Shown here in pieces: positions 8,119 to 15,837 of a DNA stretch of 54,403 bases. The number at the start of each line of letters is the position of its first letter. The stretch's first letter is position 1. The notes beneath the pieces are model-generated. The model was not told where the DNA came from, did not search any database, and saw only the letters and a program-made list of their open reading frames with translations. A program made the position numbers and the translations under genes. This DNA is from a virus: the IMG/VR virus record IMGVR_UViG_3300031951_000213, positions 1 to 54,403 of that record. One strand, given 5' to 3'.

Positions 8119-8846
8119 TAACTAACTCCACGATGTTTTACTGTTTCTGATGCTATTGAATTAGCAAAGTGGATTGCGTAATCAATATCTTGTTTCGCCG
8201 AAAAAGAAAGGATTAGTGCGGCAAAAAATGAATCCCCCGCGCCCGAAACATCTTTTACTTCGACTTTGTTGACAGGATATTGTTTTCCGCCGAAATGGCA
8301 GCCATTTTCGCCCGCTGTATGGATGATTTTTGACTGGAGTTCGGGCGTCAAGTAAGGCTTAGAGTTCTGATATTCAAAGTCGTTAATTTTGATGAATTTA
8401 GCGGATCGGGCGAAGTCTTTTACTGGTTTCTTTGTGTCAATAAAGACGTTTGGATGGTTTTTGCAGATTTTTTCAATCGTTTCCTCCGATAAGAAACCTT
8501 TGTTGTAATCGGAAATGGCGATGATTTCGTATTCGTTTAGCTCTTTTAGGTCGATTTCAACTGGCTCAAAAGAGTGCGGCGAATCTACGCGAAGGAAATG
8601 ATGGTTGCTTTTTTCGTCAACAAATCGTGTTTTTGTAACGTTTTGCCAGTTATCATTTGTCAGAAGAGCGGCGCAATCTGGTTCAAGTTTTTGAAGCAGT
8701 CGAAAAACATTTGCTGCCATTCCTGGGTTTTCTGTTTGTCGAACAACATTAAGAACTGGAACGGGAACGTCTGGTGCCAGACGTTTAGCGTCACAGTAAA
8801 CAAAAACGTCTTTACAAGATTCGCCGATAACTAAAATTTTACCCAT
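8118..8846 (-). CDS. PfkB-family sugar kinase, HldE/RfaE kinase-domain-like
   Basis: 242 residues. Seen: an N-terminal GESCKDVFVYCDAKRLAPDVPVP-type segment like HldE, NPGMAANV, KTRFVDEKSNHHFLRVD (the KTR...LRVD stretch of heptose-phosphate kinases), AISDYNKGFL, and the C-terminal DVSGAGDSFFAAL with the GAGD anion hole and catalytic Asp. HldE phosphorylates C1 of D-glycero-D-manno-heptose 7-phosphate. This one is about 70 residues shorter than the usual 310 and lacks the nucleotidyltransferase domain. It sits beside a thiamine-diphosphate enzyme, so the two may make a sugar precursor; the actual substrate is unknown. Confidence 0.85.
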   Translation of the reverse strand: MGKILVIGESCKDVFVYCDAKRLAPDVPVPVLNVVRQTENPGMAANVFRLLQKLEPDCAALLTNDNWQNVTKTRFVDEKSNHHFLRVDSPHSFEPVEIDLKELNEYEIIAISDYNKGFLSEETIEKICKNHPNVFIDTKKPVKDFARSAKFIKINDFEYQNSKPYLTPELQSKIIHTAGENGCHFGGKQYPVNKVEVKDVSGAGDSFFAALILSFSAKQDIDYAIHFANSIASETVKHRGVS

Positions 8847-8847
8847 A

Positions 8848-10035
8848 TTAAAAGAGAGATTTCTTTTCTACAATCATTGTTGGGCGAGAAGATTTTGCGG
8901 CCCATTGGTAAGCGTCGATTAGTTCTTTACCGTTTTCTGGAACTAGAACGGGGAAGCTTACAAGTTTCTCGAAAACTTCTGTAAAATCCTGCGAATGTGT
9001 CGGACCAGAATAGAACGGGCCGCTGTCTGCTACAACTGTTTTCAAAACAACGGGACATTGGTATTCGCCGTGGCTGGTTCGTTCAATGTGATTAAGGTGA
9101 TTACCAATAGCGTCTGCCGCAACAAGCATAAAGTCGTGCCGCTCAAAATACACGACTGGACGATACCCTTCAAACGACATTCCAATACCCAAGCCAACCA
9201 TGAGGTTTTCGGCTACTGGGGTTTCAATCTTCAACTCATCTGGGACGTTTTTGAGGGTGCCCATAGCATTACCGTTCTTAACGTTGTAGCCAATAAAGAC
9301 AGCGTTGTTTTCTACCATGTGCTCCATAGAAGCGTTAGCGGCGGCTTTATAAGATATTTCTCCCTCATCTGGCCAATCTAAAGAATCCAAAAGTTCTTCT
9401 TTTAATCTTGGAAAACACTCGTCATCTGTAAATTTCTTTTGGCGCGAAATGTCAATCATGTCCGTGGTTCGCGCATGTGGCCAAGTAATCCTATATTCAT
9501 ATCGGCGGACACAAGATGGAAATTGAGGTTTTGTGGCTTTGCCCCATCGTTCTTCTTTAGTTGTCTCCACGGAACGATTATTGTCTTCAATAATGAATGT
9601 GCATGGCAATTCGTGACCTTCAACATATCGGGCCGCTTCCCAAAGATGGCCAGTATCTTCAATTCCATCACCAACAAAACACCAGACTTTTTGCTTGGAA
9701 CCTTTACGTTTCAGCGCCAAAGCAATGCCCGCCGCAATAGCTGGAGTCCCTCCGATAATTGCAGAGGTAAAGAAATTGCGCTTACGGTCAAAAATAAACA
9801 TCGAGCGGCCATTCAGGATGCGCTCTTTTAGAGTTTCGGGCGGAATTCCGTGAAGAAGAGCGTGATAATGGTTGCGATGAGTAGAAAGAACGTAATCGCC
9901 TTCTTTGATTTCTTTGAAAATTTCAATCAACTGGTCCTCGTTTCCGCCCGAAAGGTGAAAAAGGAATGGAAGTTTACAATCGCGATACAAATCGGCGATT
10001 TCGTTTTCAAAGTTGATTAGTTCTTGTTTAGTCAT
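8848..10035 (-). CDS. Compact fused E1-alpha/E1-beta thiamine-diphosphate enzyme
   Basis: 395 residues combining both halves of a 2-oxoacid dehydrogenase E1-type enzyme. N-terminal half: STHRNHYHALLHGIPPE (E1-alpha His region) near residue 50, and the ThDP/Mg motif GDG-x27-NN starting VGDGIEDTGHLWEAA near residue 135. C-terminal half: E1-beta-like TPVAENLMVGLGIGMSFEGYRP with the cofactor-activating Glu, then FERHDFMLVAADAIGNHLNH. Normal E1-alpha plus E1-beta total about 650 residues; here the transketolase C-terminal domain appears to be missing. In a sugar operon next to a kinase and a dehydrogenase, transketolase-like chemistry on a sugar is more likely than pyruvate metabolism, but that is inference. 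Confidence 0.82.
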   Translation of the reverse strand: MTKQELINFENEIADLYRDCKLPFLFHLSGGNEDQLIEIFKEIKEGDYVLSTHRNHYHALLHGIPPETLKERILNGRSMFIFDRKRNFFTSAIIGGTPAIAAGIALALKRKGSKQKVWCFVGDGIEDTGHLWEAARYVEGHELPCTFIIEDNNRSVETTKEERWGKATKPQFPSCVRRYEYRITWPHARTTDMIDISRQKKFTDDECFPRLKEELLDSLDWPDEGEISYKAAANASMEHMVENNAVFIGYNVKNGNAMGTLKNVPDELKIETPVAENLMVGLGIGMSFEGYRPVVYFERHDFMLVAADAIGNHLNHIERTSHGEYQCPVVLKTVVADSGPFYSGPTHSQDFTEVFEKLVSFPVLVPENGKELIDAYQWAAKSSRPTMIVEKKSLF

Positions 10036-11026
10036 TGTGAAGGATGATTCGTCCGCAGTTTCCGTCTTTTAACATATTAACGGCAGAGTTAATTTCTCTC
10101 ATGGGAAAGACGTTTGTTACGATGTTTTTGAACTTTAGCTTACCACTAACAAACATAGAAGCGTAGCGGGGAATATCAACGGTTGGATTTGTTTTGCCTC
10201 CTTGAGTGGCAATGATGCGCTTGCCCTTGGCTCCAAAAAGGCTAGAATCTACTGCAAAAGGTGACTTTGGCTGTCCAACCATTACGAATCGGCCATTGTC
10301 GGCCAAAAGTTTTAGCGAGTCTTCAATAAGTTCTGCGTGGCCAGTTGTGTCGAAGATAACGTCAAACTTGTTTTCGAGCAGGAAATTCTTTTCTTTTAGA
10401 TTGATGAACCTTGTCGCGCCATTGAATATGGCCAGTTTTTCTTTATCTTTAATGTCTGCGACGACAATATCGTTCGCTCCCACAAGATTCAACCCTTGGA
10501 TTAGGTTGAGTCCCAATCCGCCGCAACCCAAGACTAGGGCATTTTCGCCGATTTTAACTTCCGCCTCATTGTTGATTGCGCCCAAAGCTGTTGTCATACC
10601 GCAGCCTAAAAGAGAGCACAGTTCATTTGGCACGGCGTAACCAACTGGCGTCAACCGATTTTCCGAACAAATAGAGTATTCGCCAATCGTTGTAACTTTG
10701 CCGCTAGAGATTTTCTTGCCGCGAAAAATGTATTCAGGAAACGCTGAATCTATGCCTGATCCAACCATCCAATGCATTACAACCTTTTGGCCAATTTGAA
10801 GAGAAACACCTTCTCCAATTCCCTCCACAATCCCGCATCCTTCGTGACCCATTAAATGAGGCAGGAATTTTGCATTACCCTTTAGCCCAGCAATTTCCAT
10901 TAGCTGAGCGCCGCAAAGTCCACTGGTTAAGATTTTTACCTTGACTTGGCCAGCTTTAAGAGGCGTTAGTTCTACGTCTTCCCAAGATAGAGGTTGATTG
11001 AGGCTTGTCAATACGGCGGATTTCAC
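10028..11026 (-). CDS. Zinc-type medium-chain alcohol/polyol dehydrogenase
   Basis: 332-residue MDR-family oxidoreductase. Seen: SGLCGAQLMEIAG with the first catalytic Zn ligand Cys near residue 38, LMGHEGCGIVEGIGEGV (the GHE motif), and the Rossmann loop LVLGCGGLGLNLIQG near residue 170 followed by VVADIKDKEK. The four-Cys structural zinc loop of classical alcohol dehydrogenases is absent. It overlaps the thiamine-diphosphate enzyme gene by eight bases. A step in making an unusual sugar or alcohol is inferred from the operon; the substrate is not readable. Confidence 0.87.
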   Translation of the reverse strand: MKSAVLTSLNQPLSWEDVELTPLKAGQVKVKILTSGLCGAQLMEIAGLKGNAKFLPHLMGHEGCGIVEGIGEGVSLQIGQKVVMHWMVGSGIDSAFPEYIFRGKKISSGKVTTIGEYSICSENRLTPVGYAVPNELCSLLGCGMTTALGAINNEAEVKIGENALVLGCGGLGLNLIQGLNLVGANDIVVADIKDKEKLAIFNGATRFINLKEKNFLLENKFDVIFDTTGHAELIEDSLKLLADNGRFVMVGQPKSPFAVDSSLFGAKGKRIIATQGGKTNPTVDIPRYASMFVSGKLKFKNIVTNVFPMREINSAVNMLKDGNCGRIILHND

Positions 11027-11739
11027 AGGATGATCCAGTTTTTCTTTAATGTTGGTAATTGCCAGTCGGGATTTTGGCGGGAATAGCGATGGATGTAAAG
11101 TGGAACGTTTGTCTCCACTGAATCTAGCAAAAACATGAACGACGAATCAATAACGTGAATTTCCTCGGCCAATTCAGCAACTCCAAGCCAGTCAATCATT
11201 GTGAATCCTTGAATCGGGCGGAGTTTTACTATTGGCAAATTGATTTTGTTACGGTCAATAACATACCCGCGAGACTCGTCTTCGTGTAAGAGGGCGAATT
11301 TTTCGGGAAGATTTAGGCCGTAGATTAGGCTGTTTTCTTTTTTCTTGTGGCGGTTAATTTTGAAAGAAGTCCAGCGTTTTTCAAAGGGAACTCCCGCGAG
11401 GCGATAAAATTGCTGATCGAAAGCATCGTGTTGATTTAAGTCATGAAAACCAATTTTAATACAATCAGATCGAATCATTTTATGAGATTGAAATCTTATT
11501 TTATTGTTTTTTATTTTAAAATTGTTAACCTCTTCATCGTCCTTCACTCCAATTAGTTGGAGATTTGTGTCTTCATACATTTGGGCTACGGTTTCAAGAT
11601 TATGATGCTTTACAAAAAGATGTGTAGCTCCATCATCTTTAATCCACTCTCTTACCAAGCCATTGCATATAATGTGGTCGCCCAACCCTAAGTGATGGTA
11701 GAGATAAAGGTCGTGAAGATATGGGCAAAGATCATTCAT
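11023..11739 (-). CDS. Putative GT9-like glycosyltransferase
   Basis: 238 residues. Starts MNDLCPYLHDLYLYHHLGLG followed by DHIICNGLVRE, resembling the N-terminal GxGD segment of heptosyltransferase-like (GT9/GT-B) enzymes. Later LPEKFALLHEDESRG and MIDWLGVAELAEEIHVIDSS fit the donor-binding half, where HVIDSS resembles the GT9 DSS/DTG motif. I chose ATG 11739 over the upstream in-frame start at 11787, which would overlap the previous gene by over 50 bases. It overlaps the next gene by four bases. Confidence 0.6.
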   Translation of the reverse strand: MNDLCPYLHDLYLYHHLGLGDHIICNGLVREWIKDDGATHLFVKHHNLETVAQMYEDTNLQLIGVKDDEEVNNFKIKNNKIRFQSHKMIRSDCIKIGFHDLNQHDAFDQQFYRLAGVPFEKRWTSFKINRHKKKENSLIYGLNLPEKFALLHEDESRGYVIDRNKINLPIVKLRPIQGFTMIDWLGVAELAEEIHVIDSSFMFLLDSVETNVPLYIHRYSRQNPDWQLPTLKKNWIIL

Positions 11740-12376
11740 ACGCCAAAAGTTCCAAATGATGAGGGTCAACGCGGTTAAACTCGTCAAACACTTGGCCCAC
11801 GAACCGATCTTTTTCTCGCGGGAGAGGGAAATTGTCCTTATGATGATAAGCTACTGAATGCTTATAAAAAGGCAAAATTACATCCCGCAAAAAGTCTTGA
11901 TCGTAGTGGTAGTATTCCTTGTTTTCGTAGTCTTTGACGAGGGACAGAAAATCAAACGGCGCGGGATTTCTAAATCCACTCATCCCAGCCAATAATGGAT
12001 AGCTAAAATGACAAGGATGATCTTTCATTGTATGACACAAGAGGCCACTATCCAACCACTGTTCCACGGCGGAAACTTCACGCATAGAAAAGCGAGAATC
12101 ACAATCGCGGGAAATAAAATACTCCACATTTTCGTCAGCAAACGGTAAAAAGCGCGTTAACGAAAACGTCCAATCGGCTGGTCCGTCAAGTATTTTTACT
12201 CTTGTTCCGCCGAAACCTCTCAATTTATTTGGAACGTCTTCTGGAACGTCTTTATGAACGTAAAAGATGCATTCCCAATCGGGGTAAAAGTCCGCCCTTT
12301 GCATGGCGTTTTCAAGAGCGCCGATTGTGTATTTGGGGTTGTCTCCCCAGAGGGAGAAAGAGATTAGTTTACTCAT
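11732..12376 (-). CDS. GT-A-fold glycosyltransferase-like protein
   Basis: 214 residues. MSKLISFSLWGDNPKYTIGA, followed by YPDWECIFYVHKDVPE and FISRDCDSRFSMREVSAVEQW. The DCD triad is a plausible metal-binding DxD of a GT-A glycosyltransferase. The C-terminal YYHYDQDFLRDVI also fits known phage and giant-virus proteins of this type. Donor and acceptor are unknown. It overlaps the upstream methyltransferase gene by eight bases. Confidence 0.68.
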   Translation of the reverse strand: MSKLISFSLWGDNPKYTIGALENAMQRADFYPDWECIFYVHKDVPEDVPNKLRGFGGTRVKILDGPADWTFSLTRFLPFADENVEYFISRDCDSRFSMREVSAVEQWLDSGLLCHTMKDHPCHFSYPLLAGMSGFRNPAPFDFLSLVKDYENKEYYHYDQDFLRDVILPFYKHSVAYHHKDNFPLPREKDRFVGQVFDEFNRVDPHHLELLAYE

Positions 12377-12947
12377 TGGTAATCAACTTTTCTTTTCGCA
12401 AAAATAAGCCTGTTCCGTCGCCAGTGTTGAATCCGAAGTAAGCGTATTCACTGCTTGTAACAAGGTTGTATCCGTAGTCATCAAATCCATTTGTGTCATG
12501 GACTAATACAAAGCGCGGCTTATATTGCAAGACAAAATTCACAATCTCGCCGCGAAGATAAACGCCCGCGTCAACAAAGAATCCGTCGTATTCATCGTAG
12601 CCAACGATGTTTTTTGATTTTTCTAGAATTTCTAGAAGTAGTTTGTCGGGTCGTTCAGCTTGAAAGTTGTTGCCGCGATGGTTTGGTTGGGCTGACTTGG
12701 TGAATTCGTCATGTGCGGCGAAAAGTTCTGGCGCGTCAATGTATTTTGCGCGGTAGTTTTTATAGTCCTTTAATTGGCTAACGGTTTTGTCGAACCACTC
12801 ACGGTCATTCAAGATTTCGAGTGAGAATACTTCTCCGAAGTTGTCAACCAGCGCTTTTGTGCCAGCGCCGATTCCAAATTCTAAAATACTTTTTTCTTTT
12901 TTGTCTTGAATAATTTCAAGAACGGGAATCCAATCTGTATAGGCCAT
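12369..12947 (-). CDS. Class I SAM-dependent methyltransferase-like protein
   Basis: 192 residues. Motif I is EKSILEFGIGAGTKALVDNF near residue 20, followed by FSLEILNDREW (post-I acidic) and YDGFFVDAGVYLRGEIVNF with VLVHDTNGFDDYGY, as in small methyltransferases of sugar clusters. The substrate is unknown; a sugar or sugar-linked acceptor is inferred from the operon. The start is one base downstream of the GT2 stop. Confidence 0.75.
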   Translation of the reverse strand: MAYTDWIPVLEIIQDKKEKSILEFGIGAGTKALVDNFGEVFSLEILNDREWFDKTVSQLKDYKNYRAKYIDAPELFAAHDEFTKSAQPNHRGNNFQAERPDKLLLEILEKSKNIVGYDEYDGFFVDAGVYLRGEIVNFVLQYKPRFVLVHDTNGFDDYGYNLVTSSEYAYFGFNTGDGTGLFLRKEKLITNE

Positions 12948-12948
12948 G

Positions 12949-13665
12949 TTATTTCAGTAGGTGTTTGTATTTTTCTTTGATTTTTGCGCCTTCGATCATG
13001 TTGGAGCTTTGGCTGTTGGTGGAGAGGCCGTTTGGGTTGTAATAGTAGAGGCCCACTGTTTCGTAGAGTTTTTGAAACTTTGCGCCGCCTTCTAAGCAGC
13101 GCATCCAAAAATCGAAATCGGCGGCTGTTGGATAAGTAATATCAAACAAGCCAAAACGCTGGTGCAAGGATTTTCGCCACATTGGCATACAGTGCGGAGA
13201 ATTGTTTTCCATCATACTTTCGGCGGAAACATCGTAACAGGGATAAAGGTCGTAAATGTTAGCCTCGTCAAACTTTTCGTTAGCCTTGTAGCTCCATGCA
13301 ACGTGTCCGTAGCAAACATCTGTTTCAGGGTTGTTTTCCATGAAACTGAGTTGTGTTTGTAGTGAATTGAATTTGCGCCGATCATCAGCATTCCAGTTTG
13401 TGATGATTGGAGCATCAGCCAAAGCAATGCCGCGATTCCATGTTTCGTAAATGCTTAGTTTGTCGCGGAGCATCACATAGTCAAGACTTGGGTGATTGTA
13501 AGAGTGGATAATGCTGGCGGTCTTATCTGTGCTCTGCGCATCCATTAGGAGGATTTGCATATGGTCTAGGCCGTCTTGCTCCATTACGTTGTCCATAAAA
13601 CCACGAATAAATTTCTCGGCGTTATAGAGGGAAACGATTACTGAGAGTCGGGGGTTGTCAATCAT
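12949..13665 (-). CDS. Family 2 glycosyltransferase
   Basis: 238-residue GT-A glycosyltransferase of family 2. Seen: LSVIVSLYNAEKFIRGFMDN at the start, LLMDAQSTDKTASII (nucleotide-sugar binding Asp), SIYETWNRGIALADAP, NWNADDRR (DxD-like motif) and a C-terminal AADFDFWMRCLEGGAKF with the ED/xFW-type acceptor region. It transfers a sugar from a nucleotide-sugar to a glycan; specificity is unknown. It overlaps the YopX-like gene by four bases. Confidence 0.92.
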   Translation of the reverse strand: MIDNPRLSVIVSLYNAEKFIRGFMDNVMEQDGLDHMQILLMDAQSTDKTASIIHSYNHPSLDYVMLRDKLSIYETWNRGIALADAPIITNWNADDRRKFNSLQTQLSFMENNPETDVCYGHVAWSYKANEKFDEANIYDLYPCYDVSAESMMENNSPHCMPMWRKSLHQRFGLFDITYPTAADFDFWMRCLEGGAKFQKLYETVGLYYYNPNGLSTNSQSSNMIEGAKIKEKYKHLLK

Positions 13666-14099
13666 GACAAAAGTTCAGGGTTTTTGTGGACGTTGCCAAG
13701 AACTTCATTAAAGATGGGAATTAGTTTTGCATTTTGCCCCTCCACCGTTCTCATTGTAATCATCGGCAATGCCACGTTTTTACTCAAAAGTCTAAATGAT
13801 GCGGAATGGGGGCAATAAAAGACTTTAGCTGCCTGATATTCTGGATAAATTACAGAAACAATGTCGCCCTCATAAATTTCCCTGCCTTCTGAATCAAGGA
13901 GGCCAGTAAATTGTTCGAGAACATATCTGTTCAACCCTCCGTCCTCTTGGACTGTCTGAGGAATTGGGTATGGTCCTTGTTTTGTCATAAAGCACAGGTC
14001 GGTAGATTCTGTGTTCAGAATCAAACACATTGCGTTCTTAATTGGGAACCATTCCTTTTTTTGTTTATCCCAAACTCGAAATTTAATGGGCCGACTCAC
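13662..14099 (-). CDS. YopX-family protein
   Basis: 145 residues matching the YopX family of phage and prophage proteins: RPIKFRVWDKQKKEWF at the start, LEQFTGLLDSEGREIYEGDIV in the middle and EVLGNVHKNPELL at the end. The biochemical function of YopX proteins is unknown. Its position between two glycosyltransferases with four-base overlaps on both sides is unusual, because YopX genes normally sit in early regions. Confidence 0.88.
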   Translation of the reverse strand: MSRPIKFRVWDKQKKEWFPIKNAMCLILNTESTDLCFMTKQGPYPIPQTVQEDGGLNRYVLEQFTGLLDSEGREIYEGDIVSVIYPEYQAAKVFYCPHSASFRLLSKNVALPMITMRTVEGQNAKLIPIFNEVLGNVHKNPELLS

Positions 14100-15019
14100 T
14101 TGTTCACCTCCGCATATTTGTTCAAAACCATCGCCAAAAACTTTGTTTGCGTATCCAAAGACGACACATATTCGGCGAACGCTTTCTGATCTCTTATTTT
14201 CTGTTGCCAGTAGTCGCTGGAAAAATCGTTTTCCATGAACTGCTCCAAACGATCATACTCTATCATTGGCACTACGCCAGTCATTTCTAGCAGGGGGTAA
14301 TACCAACTGCACATTGCCTCGCCGTCAAATGGTTTGACATACACGCAAAGAGAATTGCTGGCCATTGCCCATAGAAGGCGTTCCCAACTTGTGGAGTTGC
14401 CGTCTATGTTGAGAATGACTTGGAAATTAAGCTGGTGGCCAACGTCCATTGCTTGGCGGCAAATAGGGGCCAAGCTAATTCTTTCGTCGAATCTTTTGGC
14501 GGCATCATTGTCTAGAGATGACAGTTTGGAATAAATCTTTGAGGAATCTTTATATGCATGCGATACTAAGGAGCGCATTGTCCAACCGTTTAATCGGCGA
14601 GTTCCTGTATCAGAGCCAACAAAAACGGCCCGTTTCATTTTCGCGCAAAAGGGTCGGTCTGTATTTTTTACGGCCAATAGTTTGTTTCTCGTTTCTTGAG
14701 AATGAGCGTCTGGAATCAAGATTTGGCCGCTATTTGGCTTGGCGGTATAAGCAAAACGCTGGTTTTTATCTCTGTAAACGCCTTCATACATGTTGAGAAT
14801 AAATTCAACATTTGGCAATTTATAACTTTTGGCCGTGTCTTGGAGAAGGTTTACAAAAGTCAAAAACCGCCATTCATCTTGTGACCAATTGCGGTCTTTT
14901 ACTCGAATCATGCTATCTTCCAGAGAAACAACCATTTCCGAAAGCTCCAACTCGTCCTTCTTATAGGGGCGAATGGGTGGAATGCAAAGATGTAGGTTTT
15001 GTTCTAAAAGGCTAGTCAC
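14096..15019 (-). CDS. GT90 (CAP10/LpsA-like) glycosyltransferase; first gene of the glycan operon
   Basis: 307 residues. RAVFVGSDTGTRRLNG, AMDVGHQLNFQVILNIDGNS, TSWERLLWAMASNSLCVYVK, and WYYPLLEMTGVVPMI match the GT90 order seen in LpsA-type LPS transferases and fungal CAP10 (FxGs.TG.R, then DGN.xS.R, then the P.L.P region). The start is GTG 15019, placed six bases behind TAATAT of a GTTAATAT box. All genes down to 5043 follow with overlaps or gaps of 1-14 bases, so this GTG probably opens the whole glycan operon. Confidence 0.82.
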   Translation of the reverse strand: MTSLLEQNLHLCIPPIRPYKKDELELSEMVVSLEDSMIRVKDRNWSQDEWRFLTFVNLLQDTAKSYKLPNVEFILNMYEGVYRDKNQRFAYTAKPNSGQILIPDAHSQETRNKLLAVKNTDRPFCAKMKRAVFVGSDTGTRRLNGWTMRSLVSHAYKDSSKIYSKLSSLDNDAAKRFDERISLAPICRQAMDVGHQLNFQVILNIDGNSTSWERLLWAMASNSLCVYVKPFDGEAMCSWYYPLLEMTGVVPMIEYDRLEQFMENDFSSDYWQQKIRDQKAFAEYVSSLDTQTKFLAMVLNKYAEVNK

Positions 15020-15025
15020 TCGTTT

Positions 15026-15033
15026 ATATTAAC
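15026..15033 (-). promoter_or_regulatory. GTTAATAT box in front of the glycan operon
   Basis: Minus-strand GTTAATAT six bases before GTG 15019. Same box family as at 33822, 38897 and 41085. No clear -35 element. Confidence 0.55.
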
Positions 15034-15053
15034 GAGCTTGGGCCGCTGGTCTA

Positions 15054-15563
15054 TCACTTTTTCTTCTTGAGGCCGCATTTGGCGCAGACGGTTTTTCCGT
15101 CAACTTCCTTCATTTCGGAATCTTCGCATTCACATTCGTCCTCGTCTTCACTCTCATCTTCGGAGTCGTCGTCTTCGTCTTCCATTTCTTCTTCGGCGAG
15201 AGCTAGGAAATCGCTGGTTTTGAGCTTGTGTTGAGCAACGGTTACTTTAGCAAGAGCGTATTCAATGTCGGTCAAATCAACGTGATTGGCCGTAAGCATT
15301 TTTGAGTCGCCGTATTTGGCAAAACGAGAAATGCGAGCAACGGCCACTTCTAAGTCTGAAAATCCTACGCGGTGAAAATTTTTAGCCGCTTGGAGAGCAT
15401 TTTCGGCAACGGAAACGAGAATTTCTTTGTTTGTCTCGGAGGCAAGAGAGGTTAGGAACCTTTCGCCATTCTCCGACAGCTTAAAACCCTCAAATTTAGG
15501 GTTTTTGGGCGCAAAATTAAAATTTGCAGCTTTGATTTGGGCGGAAAAGTCGAGTTCTTGCAT
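15054..15563 (-). CDS. Hypothetical protein with DFSAQI N-terminal tag and acidic, Cys-containing tail
   Basis: 169 residues. The N-terminus MQELDFSAQIKAANFNF is nearly the same as that of the protein at 28388 (MELDFSAQIRAANEN) although the rest differs. The middle is helical. Residues from about 125 form a Glu/Asp run (EEEMEDEDDDSEDESEDEDE), then two Cys pairs (CECE, CAKCG) that could bind zinc. I chose ATG 15563 over TTG 15581 because the match to the second protein, including its upstream box, begins there. The shared peptide could be a targeting or packaging tag; function unknown. Confidence 0.72.
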   Translation of the reverse strand: MQELDFSAQIKAANFNFAPKNPKFEGFKLSENGERFLTSLASETNKEILVSVAENALQAAKNFHRVGFSDLEVAVARISRFAKYGDSKMLTANHVDLTDIEYALAKVTVAQHKLKTSDFLALAEEEMEDEDDDSEDESEDEDECECEDSEMKEVDGKTVCAKCGLKKKK

Positions 15564-15570
15564 GGTTGGA

Positions 15571-15577
15571 GTTACAC
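15571..15577 (-). promoter_or_regulatory. GTGTAAC box, 7 bases before the start codon
   Basis: Minus-strand GTGTAAC followed by TCCAACC and ATG 15563. The copy at 28374 reads GTGTAAT, TCCAAGA, ATG. The identical 7-base spacing also occurs at 25796 and 32388. Confidence 0.5.
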
Positions 15578-15585
15578 GCAAGCAA

Positions 15586-15837
15586 TCAACTTTCCTCCAT
15601 TGGAAGGAAAATTACCTGCGTTGTTCTTTGGACCAACTTTAACTCAGCCGTCAAAAGTTCTTTCGTGTATGGGCTTCCGTCATAAGTAACGTCTGTTGGT
15701 TTTTTGCAAAATTGTGGGTCGTGTATCTCGGCATCTTCAATATTTACCCACCCTTCGATAGAAGAGCGCCCATCGTTATAAATACTATTCCAGCCTTTGC
15801 CGTTTTTTACAACCATTAGTCCTGTTTCAGTTTTCAT
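15586..15837 (-). CDS. Hypothetical protein, 83 aa
   Basis: Unrecognised protein (MKTETGLMVVKNGKGWNSIY; later EGWVNIEDAEIHDPQFCKKP). Length and setting are typical of phage accessory genes. It overlaps the upstream gene by 11 bases and belongs to the transcript beginning at 17164. Confidence 0.65.
   Translation of the reverse strand: MKTETGLMVVKNGKGWNSIYNDGRSSIEGWVNIEDAEIHDPQFCKKPTDVTYDGSPYTKELLTAELKLVQRTTQVIFLPMEES

Noticed and set aside
9439-9831. 130-residue plus-strand frame opposite the thiamine enzyme
   Set aside because: Antisense to a gene with clear motifs; no start context or promoter.
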